Shown here in pieces: positions 33,457 to 44,600 of a stretch of DNA of 64,000 nt. The stretch's first letter is position 1; each line of letters opens with the position of its first letter. The stretch is taken from positions 2,979,774 to 3,043,773 of the forward strand of contig NW_006281099.1 of NCBI RefSeq assembly GCF_000203795.2, written 5' to 3'. The notes below the pieces were generated by a model. That model searched no databases, was not told the DNA's origin, and saw nothing but the letters and a program-made list of their open reading frames with translations. The position numbers were made by a program, and so were the translations under genes. The stretch is from Batrachochytrium dendrobatidis JAM81. Its lineage: Eukaryota; Chytridiomycota; Chytridiomycetes; Rhizophydiales.

Positions 33457-35307
33457 ATGATTGATAAAGTGGGCAGTAGTGTTACCAATTCACAAATGCA
33501 CGTCGGATATATTGTTGCTGAGCGACTCAGAGCACCAAAGAATCCTGTTATTTTATGCCATGGTAACTTGTCTTTTATTACAGCCATATTCACGTAAAAT
33601 GGATCACTATCTTGCATATTACTTTGGAATAGACAATGATTGGGCATTTGTTGCGCTTTCCTATTGGAGATTGCCACTCAATTCTTGTTCAATCGACACA
33701 ACATCCATCGTATGATGCTCACAATTAAACCATAGTTTTGAACTGAGGTTGTCCTCATTTACTATGGTTGTACACTGTACAATCGCCAGATGTGTTGATT
33801 GTAATCCAGATATTGGATTCGAGTATTCCCAATACAACTTATATGTGATGTATTATAAAGTTCCATAGATACGTTTGCGATCTAGTTCAATGGAGCAGAT
33901 TGCACGTTTAGGAATGCAACTGTTTGCATACCAATCACCACGAAAGGAATCAGTGGACAGTGTTGTACAGTAATTTGGCACCCATTATTTGGTGGGATTG
34001 GCAGTTTATTATGTATTTTGAAATCCCTATTTAGTGTTACATTTTGCATGAATATGGCTGCAAATTATGAATCCAGTTGCTACTCCCTCGAATATCGAAT
34101 TTTCCATTATATTAATTTACCAACTGTCGATTTGAAATTAAATGATATTATTGGATATGTCAAACTCAGGTTTATTTGGCTATGATAGAATAGGTAAGTT
34201 GATTAAATTACATGCATTTGATGGGGTTTGAATAAACAAAGCTAATTTTGGTTTGAATTCAAACACTCATCTTGACTCTTGTTGACTATATCCCACATAA
34301 CAGGGCCACAGTCAGTACCATTTCTACAGCTAAAATACTGGAGAGGAATCTATGATGCTTTACAAGATCTAGGATGCGATGTGCATATTGCCCGTGTTGG
34401 TTCAGTTTCACCCATTAAAACTAGAGCTCACCAACTTACCTCCTATATTGATCGTACCACCCCCGGAAAATCCGTTAATCTTATTGCTCATTCTATGGGT
34501 GGTTTAGATTGTCGCTACATGGTTACTCACATATCACCCAAATCGTTCCGTATTGGATCCATCACAACTGTTGCAACGCCTCATTGCGGCTCCTCTTTTA
34601 TGGACTGGTGTCGCGATGCACTTGGTCTTGGAAAGCTTCAACGCTATGTTCAACATTATGCCGATGATAGTATTGCTACCTCTATTTTAAACACTACAAG
34701 TTCAACCTTGTGTGATATTGACAATGACAGATCTTGGTCACCTACACAATCCTTATCATCACAAGTGTCGGCCAAAAAGTCGTCATCACAGCTGTCCAAG
34801 CCACGTTCTTTTAAATCTAAACAACAGTCTGATTCTGTGTCAAAAACAATACACTTTTTGGAGAGTCGGGATATTTCATCTGATTTTCCGTCCTGCTCAT
34901 ACAAACCAGTGGCCAAGTCTCATCCTATTATTCGTGCAATATTCTCACCTATGGATGCTCCTGCATTTACAAACCTCACACGGGCTTACTGTGCAGCATT
35001 CAATCAAGCAACACCAGATGATCCTAATATATATTACGCCTCCTATGCCGCTGTTGCGGATGTTAGTAAACTGGCTCCGCTTCACTTTTCCCATCAAATC
35101 ATTAATCGATTAGAAGGAGCTAATGATGGTTTGGTATCTTTAAAATCTGCACAATGGGGTGAGTTTATGGGTGCAGTAGACTGCGATCATTGGGATTTGG
35201 TACCTCCCAAAGTGCGTGGATTGACTAGCGCGATTACTGGTAAACGATTTGATGCCATTGGGCTATACCTTCGAATGGCCACCGAATTGGCTGATCGTGG
35301 GCTATAA
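33457..35307 (+). CDS. Alpha/beta-hydrolase lipase (triacylglycerol lipase-like)
   Basis: Exons 33457-33562, 34170-34193 and 34304-35307 join in phase to 377 aa. The first exon ends KNPVILCHG and the 24-bp second exon encodes LFGYDRI, together forming the oxyanion strand HGLFG. Exon 3 has the nucleophile elbow LIAHSMGGLD, then ATPHCGSSF; the likely acid is in NDGLVSLKSAQWG and the His in CDHWDLV. A Ser-rich insert (about 155-215) lies in the cap region. The 607-bp first intron carries a whole MITE (33577-34068). The start at 33457 is the first Met in the open frame; there is an in-frame stop at about 33400, and a further 5' exon is possible. Substrate inferred from family only. Confidence 0.8.
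33577..34068 (+). mobile_element. MITE-like element in lipase intron 1
   Basis: Left end attacagccatattcacgtaa, right end cattttgcatgaatatggct; about 490 bp and nearly identical to the inverted copy at 30908-31397. Begins 14 bp after the exon 1 donor. Relative to host-gene transcription both copies have the same orientation. Confidence 0.85.
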
Positions 35308-35419
35308 GTTTGAATTGACATACTGTTGCTTTCAAAATACATTTTTTTATTTCAAAACAATGTGTGGTATTTTGTTTTCTAGATACTTGGTCGGTATATC
35401 TAAACATTTGCAATGATTG

Positions 35420-36265
35420 CTGAAAGGCTGTTAATGATGTGGAACTTGATTCGTCTTGAATGCCCATTCTGCTACTCTTTAGTTGGAATATGATCTGTTT
35501 CCTTTCAAAACTGTAGTTTTAACTTTCAATGGACCAGCAGCTCCAAAAACTCGAATTATGACAAAGTATTTTAACCATTCGACAATTTCAAAAAGGATTC
35601 GCGTAATAAACGCTTGCATTATCTTGCAGTTGAATCTCTTGTTTTGGAATGGGAAATGGTTGACTATTGATTGCTGTTGGATATTGACTACGTTGATGAA
35701 TATTTTCAGTTGTCTATCAACACAATGGTCATTATATAATACAGTTACACCACGGATTTAAACCGAGATGGTTTTTGGTAGTCATACATTGTGCCATCAC
35801 CAGATTCATCCATTGCAATCCAAATATTAGATTCGACTATTTCCAATACAACTCATGTCTGTTGTAACTTGAAATCAAACATGGTTGTTTTAGTTCAAGA
35901 AACCAATGATTGCAGTCTAGGAAATTCAACATGTTCCATGTCAATCATCAGGAGAAAGTCTAGTCAACTAAAGAGTTTAAGAGTACAATGTTGTCCAGTA
36001 GATTGACACTCATCATATCATGAGACTGACTTTACTTTGACATCCTTATTTAAATGGTTCATTTTACATGAATGCTGTTGTAGATACAACTCCAGTCATC
36101 GTAGTCGTTTGAAAAAGATAGACTTTATTGATTGATAATGAATCTTGCAACAATGACCCATATTGAAAACAAAGTATATCGCTACAGGATCTAGAAACTC
36201 GCCCATAGTGTACTAAATCAAATGATAAAATGATCACAGCACACGATATGTGGGACTACCAGGTA
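35420..36265 (-). repeat. Inverted duplication of the LeuRS-carrier intergenic region (copy A)
   Basis: About 0.84 kb that is the reverse complement of 58037-58889 with, by eye, a single 1-bp indel near 35608. It contains the last ~11 codons of the LeuRS gene, the intergenic repeat and the first ~17 codons of the carrier gene (MGIQDESSSTSLTAFQQ), now between the lipase and ALDH7A1. The ends fall inside coding sequence of the source genes, not at transposon termini. Confidence 0.92.
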
Positions 36266-36395
36266 AATGCTCAGTCAGTGTTTCAATAAATACTCTGCAA
36301 AGTGAATGCAATTACAAGTGTTTAAGCAATCAAAATAAATGTATTTTTTTGGATAATTTCCTTCACTTACAAGTAATTCAACCTACACATTCATC

Positions 36396-39124
36396 ATGCT
36401 CGCTGCTATGAGATTTGGTCGTTCCATGTCTATTGCCCGCACTGCTAGAAGCTCTGCATTCGGGTCATCAGTAGCTGCTCGCGCTGCTTTTAGGTCATTG
36501 GCTTCTACTGCCACTTCTGGTGATGAGCATATTAAACATGCCGATCTTTTGAAGCGACTTGAGCTTGAGGCTGTCAACAAAGGTGTTTATAATGGCACAT
36601 GGGGTGGTAATGGCGAGGTAATATGACCAAAGATTTTTCAGTCTATGTAGTTTGGTCATGGCTATAAAATAGTATTGATTTCTATAGAGTATCGAGCCAG
36701 TATTGACCCAAGTGTTGCCATGACTGATTGATCACTCAATGACCTTGTTAAATGCATTAAACAATCGAGGGTCCTGATCAATTTCTTACTTTTTCAACTG
36801 TAATGAAACTACTTATGGTTAGGTTGTCCATTCTATCAACCCTGCTACTGGCAAGATCATTGCTAGCACCAAGGTTGGAACTCCTGCTGAGTTGCAAAAG
36901 ACTCTTGATATGATGGACAAGATTCAGCCCATGTGGAGAGATGTATGTATTTAATTTTTAAACAGAGTAGATTTACGTATACAAGGGCTTTTACATGGCT
37001 GTTGTATGTTGATACTTGCTTTATGCATTTAGACTCCGGCTCCACGCAGAGGTGAGATTGTTCGTCAGATGCGTGTTGCTCTCAACGATCGCATTCACGA
37101 TCTCGGCAAGCTGGTTGCACTCGAGATGGGCAAGATTCTCCCCGAAGGTGTTGGTGAGGTTCAAGAGTATGTGGATGTTTGCGACTATGCTCTTGGTTTG
37201 AGTCGTATGATTGGCGGAGGTGTATTTCCTTCTGAGCGTAAGTTTGAATTTTCACCCATTAGATCTGCACATGCATTAATGTATGATTTTTAAGCATTCC
37301 CAACACTAATACACTTGAATTTGGGGTTGACTATGCTAGGTCCTGGTCACTTTATGATGGAACAATGGAATCCTATTGGCAATGTTGGAGTGATTTCTGC
37401 ATTCAACTTTCCTGTAAGATGATTTGCATTCCAAGCTATCAAGTTGATTCGGAGTTATAGGTTTAAAGTAAATTTTTATATAGGTTGCTGTTTACGGATG
37501 GAACAGTGCTCTTAGTTTAGTCTGCGGTAACCCTGTAGTCTGGAAGAGTGCTCCCACCACTAATCTATCTGCTGTTGCGGTGACCAAGATTCTTGGACGT
37601 GTTTTGGAGGAGAATAATCTTCCTGGTGCTCTTTGCTCACTCGTCACTGGTGGTGTTGATGTTGGTGAAGCCATGTCAAAATCCTCTCAAGTAAACCTTC
37701 TTTCCTTTACTGGAAGTACCGAGGTATGGTATTTTGATTGCTGATTGACTTTTATAGGGTTTGTAGCTTACAGTTTTTGCAATATAGGTTGGCCGCCGCG
37801 TTGGTGAAACTGTGCAGGGGCGTTTTGGTCGTTCTCTTCTTGAGCTTGGTGGTAACAATGCGATTGTTGGTGAGTATTGCAGCTACAGTTTAATTTGAGT
37901 AGGTGAGCAAGAATAGCGATTGCAATATTTACTATTTTTATGCTTGACCATTGTAGTTATGGAGGATGCCGATCTTGATTTGGCCATTCGTGCCGTTCTT
38001 TTTGCTGCTGTTGGTACTGCTGGTCAACGCTGTACCACTACCCGTCGTCTGATTCTCCAAGAATCTATTCACGACGAATTCATTGCCAAGCTTACCAAGG
38101 CCTATGAGCAGATTCGCATTGGCGATCCACTTGTTGGTTAGTTGTGTGCTTTGCTGAGATGGGCGGTGGGCTTTAGTATGCTAAACTTTTGTACATCATT
38201 GTGTTGTTCAGAGGGTACTCTCTGTGGTCCACTTCACACTGCCAATGCTGTTGAGCAGTACAAAAAGGGACTTGAAAGTGTTATTCAGCAGGGCGGCAAG
38301 ATTCTTTATGGTGGCAAGGTCCTTGACCGCCCAGGAAACTTTGTGATGCCCACCATCACCTCTATTGATGCGTCTGCTCCAGTGGTCCAGAATGAGATCT
38401 TTGTGCCTGTATGTTATGGCTGTGATTTGTCAATCTAGATCGAGACTGCTAATCTTTTAGTTCTGTTTATTGATAGATTCTCCACACTTTTAAATTCAAG
38501 GTAATGCTGTAGATTTCAATGGCACATGTCTTTTAAATCATGTTTCTAACTTTTAGTTTGATTTGAAAGACTCTTGACGAGGCTATCAAGATTAACAACT
38601 CGGTGAAGCAAGGTCTTTCCAGCTCCATCTTTACAAGTGATGTTTCCAAGCTGTTCAAGTGGACTGGGTATAGTTTAATAGTGTGCCGCTTGTATATTTT
38701 TCCACATTGCTATCGAAAAATGAGACTCATGCCTTTTTTTTTATTTCATGGGATAAATATGTTTTGAATACTCAGACCAAACGGATCTGACTGTGGCATT
38801 GTCAACTGCAATATTCCAACCAACGGAGCCGAGATTGGTGGTGCCTTTGGTGGTGAAAAGGAGACTGGTGGTGGCCGTGGTAAGCTTATTATTTTTGTTT
38901 ATGGATGATGCCTGGAGATCAATACTGACGGCTATTTAACTGTCGAATATGATGAAATAGAATCGGGCAGTGATTCGTGGAAGCAATATATGCGTCGCCA
39001 GACTTGGTAAGTGATTGCATCGAAGCTTTAAAAAAATTAACCGTTGAATTAATGATGTTTTCTATGCAGTACGGTCAATTACAGCGGGGCTATGCCGCTT
39101 GCTCAGGGCATCAAATTTGAATAA
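36396..39124 (+). CDS. ALDH7A1: Alpha-aminoadipic semialdehyde dehydrogenase (antiquitin)
   Basis: NAD-dependent aldehyde dehydrogenase of the ALDH7 family, oxidising aminoadipate semialdehyde in lysine breakdown and betaine aldehyde in stress. Thirteen exons join in phase to 548 aa: 36396-36617, 36823-36942, 37033-37237, 37340-37413, 37484-37723, 37788-37869, 37957-38136, 38212-38408, 38477-38500, 38570-38667, 38776-38879, 38961-39006, 39070-39124. One exon is only 24 bp. The Arg/Ser/Ala-rich N terminus ([20 protein letters not shown]) predicts mitochondrial import. Catalytic Glu306 in [10 protein letters not shown] and Cys340 in [16 protein letters not shown]7-specific: [35 protein letters not shown] and the C-terminal PLAQGIKF. 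Length matches human antiquitin. Confidence 0.96.
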
Positions 39125-39254
39125 ACTACCAGCAAGCATTTGAATGAATCAATTGTTTATTTGACGGTCAATAATGAGACTAGGACATTATAGAGATTGA
39201 TTGGTTGGTGTTTTGGGATCGGGCAAATTCAGACGGATCAGTTCAAAATGGTTG

Positions 39255-39914
39255 ATTTACCGCTGCATTCACGTAAATGAAATATTTGATCTGGCAGTCA
39301 CCGCCTTTTTGGAATAAATAATGATTGAATCATTGTCGTGCTTATTAGAAACTAGTTGCTTTTTCAGGACGTTTTCAATTCATTCTCAGTGTTTGGATCG
39401 CACGCCATACAAAGCCACTTTGTTGGTGATTTTAGCAGTCCAGAAATGAAAAAGTATGAAGCTTTTAGGCTCTGCGATATTGCTGTTTATTGGACAATTG
39501 GCAGATTATGTTTAATCAGTGAGTGCGTAGCTTTATGGAATGATGTGTTGCCTAGAATCGAACAAGCATTAGGAAATGTCCTTCCGATGTCGCTGCTCAG
39601 AAAATCCTAAAATATCAAAGCATTTACAGCTCACTTGATCAATCTCCAGATACAACACCCGTTATGATCCACAAACTCCTTTGTATTCTAAAATCTCATA
39701 CACTCGCGCTCTAGTTCAAGAGAATAGTGACCACATGCCTCGAGAATTCAGCTATTTTTATTCCAATCACCAGAAAAAAGATCAGTCAGTTTTAAAAAGC
39801 TCAAAAAGCACAATGCTGTCCAGTACATTGGCGTCCATCATGTCATGAGACTGATTGTACTATACACTTTGGCACACTTGGTGCTATATTTTACATGAAT
39901 ACAGCTGTAAAAAC
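39255..39914 (+). mobile_element. MITE-like element, about 660 bp
   Basis: Left end atttaccgctgcattcacgt, right end attttacatgaatacagctg followed by taaa. Internal family words ctagttcaagagaa and catgtcatgagactg present. More diverged than the 490-bp copies. Confidence 0.65.
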
Positions 39915-40016
39915 GTGTTTCCGTATCCACACAAGAGTAGAGACTGCTTGAGCTGTAGCCAAAGTTGAAGCTTTCATGTTCATTTGAAAAATCAAATCCG
40001 AAAGAAACGCCGCATA

Positions 40017-40383
40017 TTTACAGCCGTATTCACCTAAAATGGAACCTTGTATTATCTTGCAATCGCTATTTTATTCTTGAATGATAGTGGCTAGATATTC
40101 GTTGTACTTTTCTATTGGATCATCTTTATAGATACAGCGTCCACCATGTAATACAATTCGAGTATTGGTTTGAACTGGGATTGTCCTTATTAGTAGTTGC
40201 ACATTGTACGATCGACAAGTTTGAAACTTGATTCATTCATTGCAGTTCATATATTGGATCCAATTGTTGCCAATACAACCGTCAAGCGGCTTAAAAACAA
40301 TATTTGGTATATTTGATGGACTGGCGGTTTATGTACTCTGATACCTCGAGTGCTTCATTTTACGTGAATACGGCTGTAAATAT
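40017..40383 (+). mobile_element. Compact MITE with well-preserved terminal repeats
   Basis: About 365 bp. Left terminus catatttacagccgtattca then cctaaaatg; right terminus is its reverse complement with one mismatch over about 28 bp (cattttacgtgaatacggct then gtaaatatg). The best-defined ends of the family in this window. Confidence 0.85.
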
Positions 40384-40992
40384 GGATAGATTGAATGCTG
40401 TAGAGCATGAGCTTCAAGACAGTTTGGGGATATTTGATATATTGGCGTTATTCTTGGAATGGGGGCTTTAGTTACTAGCAACTTGGACAGGTCCAAAGCC
40501 ATCCCTTAGCCCTCATTTGTCAAGAGTGCAAGTCACACGGTCACCGCCCTTTAGCAATGGCTCTTCATACCATGAGTTTTGCTCATCGGAGTAAATGCGC
40601 GGATTGAGGCGGGATATCATGCAATTCGGTCACAAGTAATACACTGCAGTCTGATATGTGAAGGGTTTAAAATGCAAAATCGATTTTACTTTGCGGCCTC
40701 GACCAACCATCTTCAACCCACGTATAAAGCCGTGTGTTTCCCCACCAATTTAACAGCTTACTTTTTAGTGTTGGTGTAGCTTTTTGTCTGCATTTTCCTA
40801 CTGGACTCAAGTTTCCTGTTCTACAAACATATCGACTCTTCATTTTAGCCCTTCATATTCCAATCAACTGCTAGCTTGTACCTCAAGCCTTTTTTTTCGA
40901 GTCATACATTCACATACGCTGTAAGATTAATTTGCTCTCCAAACGATTGATCACGCTGTCCTCGAGTATTATCAGTTTGGCTGCACTTGATT

Positions 40993-41040
40993 GCAACCAG
41001 TTATTTGTGCCTATGTGACCATAGACAAGTAACTGGTTGC
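40993..41040. promoter_or_regulatory. Strong inverted repeat (hairpin) upstream of FAS
   Basis: Arms begin gcaaccagtta and end taactggttgc with 11 perfect outer pairs, then a T/C difference, TTGT pairing with ACAA, and a further CTATG/CATAG block around a tiny loop (tga). About 590 bp before the FAS start. Could be a cruciform, a palindromic binding site or a remnant of a small element; role unknown. Confidence 0.6.
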
Positions 41041-41625
41041 CTTTGGCGGATTGAGCCAACTATTACCCTAAAAGTCAGACAAAACACTTTCCGATTGTGC
41101 GGATCGTCATCTTCCTATTCGGGCATGGCATTTGATATAAATCATTGCTGCCTGTCATTCACTTGCTTGCATATCACCATGAATGCACTGTTCAAGTTTG
41201 ACTTTATCAATCCATCGACTGTTTCCATTATTGCATTTCGTGTGTGGACATTGTCCCTTCAATCATAGCCACCAAACGACCCTCAAGTGTTCATGATGGT
41301 TAGGGTCGCACACACGTGATGTATTAGGTGCAACTGTTGATGAAGCAAGTGTTTATAGGATTGATCGTATTATTGGCCCATCTGCAGATTGCTTTTATTG
41401 TTGCTACATGATCTGTGATTTAAATCCAAACCCACTTTACCTTGAATCTTGAACCATTAGTTTGCCAGCATCGCTTATTTGTATGTATTGAACTTGACTA
41501 ACCTTTTGCTTTCATGTATTTTACTATTGCGTCTGATGTTGACTGATATACTTGCTGATCTGCATCCAATCTTTTTCCGATCTGGTCATTCCTTAAAATA
41601 TCCATTATTGAAATTTTTAGTAATA

Positions 41626-44600
41626 ATGGCAATGCTAGCCAACACTAATCGTAGCCATTCAATTTCGAGCCAAGCCTCTCCCATGCTTGTTCAACAGCAT
41701 CATCGCCAGTTGCTGATCAAGCAAAACGGTGTCGAGCTTGCCATTCTTGTGCCTGCTGGCTTATGGCCTGTTGCCGAATACGTCAAGGAACTATTTCCAG
41801 GCAGTACTGCTGCCGCACCCGAAACTACAGATGCGGCAGTTGCTGCTACGTTGGCCAAATCTATGCCTTTGCCAACCACCCCAATCGAGCTACTCGCCAG
41901 CTTGATTGATTTTGTGCATTCGCTTCTTGTTCATGCACCTCACACTGCAGCCCCCAATGCTGACACGCTCGTCCTATTGGTAGATACTCTGCCCTTTCTC
42001 TCCGTGTTGTTCCTGCACTTTCATGAACGATTCCTGCGCGACAACAATGTCCACGTTGTCGTACGGACTCTTGTTACTGCAGAGGCTCGTCTTCCTGTGA
42101 TCCGCATCTACTATGCAGCTTTGGCTTTGCTGTCCAAAAACGGCCTTGTGTCCAAGGAGCAATTCCTACCCAAACCTCCTGCTCTCTTGTCTGCAGTGGA
42201 ATGGGGATCTGTTGTTCTCTTTCCTATATTTGGTGGTCAAGGCAATGCCGAGGATTACTTTGAGGAGCTGGTTACCCTTCATGCTACCTACGATACATTC
42301 ACACGCCCATTCATCTCCAGAGCTGCAGTCACTCTTGCAAAGCACTCTGGATCTGTCGAGGCTCAGAGTCATCATGCTACTCTGATTAATGTTCTTTCAT
42401 GGCTTGAACAGCCAGACACTCGTCCTTTGACCGAGGACCTTCTTGCTACTCATTTGAGTCTTCCCTTGATTGGTCTGACTCAGTTGGTCGCATACTATGT
42501 GCTGCTCAAAACCCTCGATCTGACTCCTGGTCAGCTTCGACAGCATTTTATTGGCTCTACTGGCCACAGTCAAGGCATTGTGTCCTCGGTTGCAATTGCT
42601 GCGTCAAACACTGAACAAGAGTTTTTTGATAACTGCCAAAAAGCTCTTGCACTTCTTTTCTGGATTGGTCTGCGCTCCCAAAACGCATCACCCTCTACCA
42701 CCATTAATCCTAGCATTCTTGAGGATTCTATTACCAATAACGAGGGTGTTCCCACTCCTATGCTGGCTGTAACTGGTCTGCAGTTGTGCGAGATTAAAAA
42801 GCATGTTGATGCTACAAATTCTTTTTTGCCTGCTGATCGTCACATCAGTCTTGCACTCATCAATGGTCCCCGCACCGTTATCTGCACTGGATTGCCGCAG
42901 TCTCTCTATGGTTTAAATGTGGCTCTTCGTAAGCTCAAGGTTCAGCCAGGTGTAGATCAGTCGCGCATTCCTTATTCTGAGCGTAAGATTCGATTCTCCT
43001 CGCGCTTCCTTCCTGTGATGGTGCCTTTCCACTCGAACTATCTTGAGAGTGTTCCTGCTATTTTAAAACAAGATATTGAAACGCATAGTCTCGAATTTAA
43101 CAGTGCCGAGCTTACCATTCCCGTTTTCAATACACATACTGGCGAGGATGTGCGCAAAGCAGAAAGCATTGCCATGTCGCTTGTCAAACAGATTTGTGTG
43201 CAATCTGTCGAGTGGGAAAAGGCAACCAATCAAGCCAACATTACTCATGTGATCGACTTTGGTCCAGGTGGTATATCGGGTGTCGGTGGTCTTACTTATC
43301 GCAACAAGGAGGGAACTGGCGTTCATGTTATTTTGGCCAACAATTTAGATGTTTCTGGATCCGAGTTACTTGATAAGTCAAGTCTCTACAACTACGATTC
43401 AAAGTCAGTCAAGTACGCAACTAACTGGGGCGAAAAATACCGTCCTCGTCTTGTCAAGATTGCAAGCACCAACGAAATTCACATTGATACTCCCTTTAGC
43501 CGTCTTACGGCTAAACCTCCCGTTATGGTTGCTGCCATGACGCCTACTACTGCAAACGAACAGTTTGTTGCTGCTGTTATTAATGCTGGCTATCACGTTG
43601 AGCTGGCTGGCGGTGGTCAGCACACCGAAGCATATTTGCGCAATCGTATCCAGAAAATTATGGATCTTGTTCCTGCAGGTGAAGGAATCAACTTGAATAT
43701 TCTGTTTCTCAATCCCCGTCTTTGGGGATTCCAATATCCCGCTTCGCAGGCCATGCGTCGCGAGGGTATCCCCATTGAAGGTATCTGCGTTGCCGCAGGT
43801 GTTCCATCGCTAGACGTTGCTGATGAGATTTGCACTAATCTTGAGGCTGCTGGCCATCGTTATGTTGCCTTTAAACCTGGCTCAATCGAAACCATTCGCC
43901 GTGTTGTGTCGATTGCCAAAAACCATCCCAACCTGTCAATTGTTCTCCAGTGGACAGGCGGTCGTGGTGGTGGTCACCACTCTTTTGAAGATTTCCATCA
44001 ACCCATGTTTGAGACCTATGCTGCTATTCGTCGTCTTGATAACATTATTCTGGTTGTTGGATCTGGATTTGGAGACCACACTGAAACGCTTCCTTACCTT
44101 ACTGGTGAATGGAGCATCAAGTTTGACTATGCTCCTATGCCCTTTGATGGTATTTTGCTTGGAACTCGTGTCATGGTTGCTCAAGAAAGTTTGGCATCAC
44201 GCGGAGTAAAGGAGCTAATGGTTAATGCCAAAGGTATCACAGATGAATCTCATTGGGAAAAAACCTACAAGGGCGAGACTGGTGGTATCATCACTGTCAA
44301 GTCTGAGCTTGGCGAACCTATCCACAAAGTTGCCAATCGCGGTGTGTTATTCTGGAAGGAAATGGACGACATTATCTTTAGTCTCCCTCCAAAGAAGCGT
44401 CTTCCGGTTTTGCTCGAGAAAAGAGATTATATTATCAAGAAGCTGAATGAGGATTTTCAAAAGCAGTGGTTTGGTCGCAAGGCTGATGGAAGCACTTGCG
44501 ATCTTCACGAAATGACATATGCCGAGGTAGTGAACCGATTGGTATCGTGTTTGTATTTTGCGGATAGTGCTCGCTGGGTCGATGTCACTCTACGTGATGT

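Larger units (their letters stand above)
39125..41625. other. Repeat-rich intergenic region before FAS
   Basis: 2.5 kb between ALDH7A1 and the fatty acid synthase. Contains two MITE-like elements (39255-39914, 40017-40383) and a perfect-stem hairpin (40993-41040). An acceptor-like tttttag directly before the FAS ATG suggests a 5'UTR intron. No protein gene supported. Confidence 0.5.

Noticed and set aside
33457..34304. Lipase first thought to be a 5'-truncated pseudogene
   Set aside because: The missing HG strand was found in an exon ending at 33562, before the MITE; joining it restores HGLFG in frame, so the gene is intact.
35234..35467. ORF starting MGIQDESSSTSLTAFQQ on the minus strand
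   Set aside because: It is the copied head of the carrier gene from 58.8 kb; homology stops after 17 codons, so it is not a separate gene.
35791..36006. 71-aa ORF repeated identically at 58299-58514 (minus)
   Set aside because: The identity comes from the inverted duplication of noncoding repeat DNA; no protein features and the ORF lies inside a MITE-like segment.
41479..41625. 49 in-frame codons upstream of FAS
   Set aside because: They begin at TTG, look like AT-rich leader and match nothing in FAS; an acceptor-like site directly precedes the ATG at 41626.
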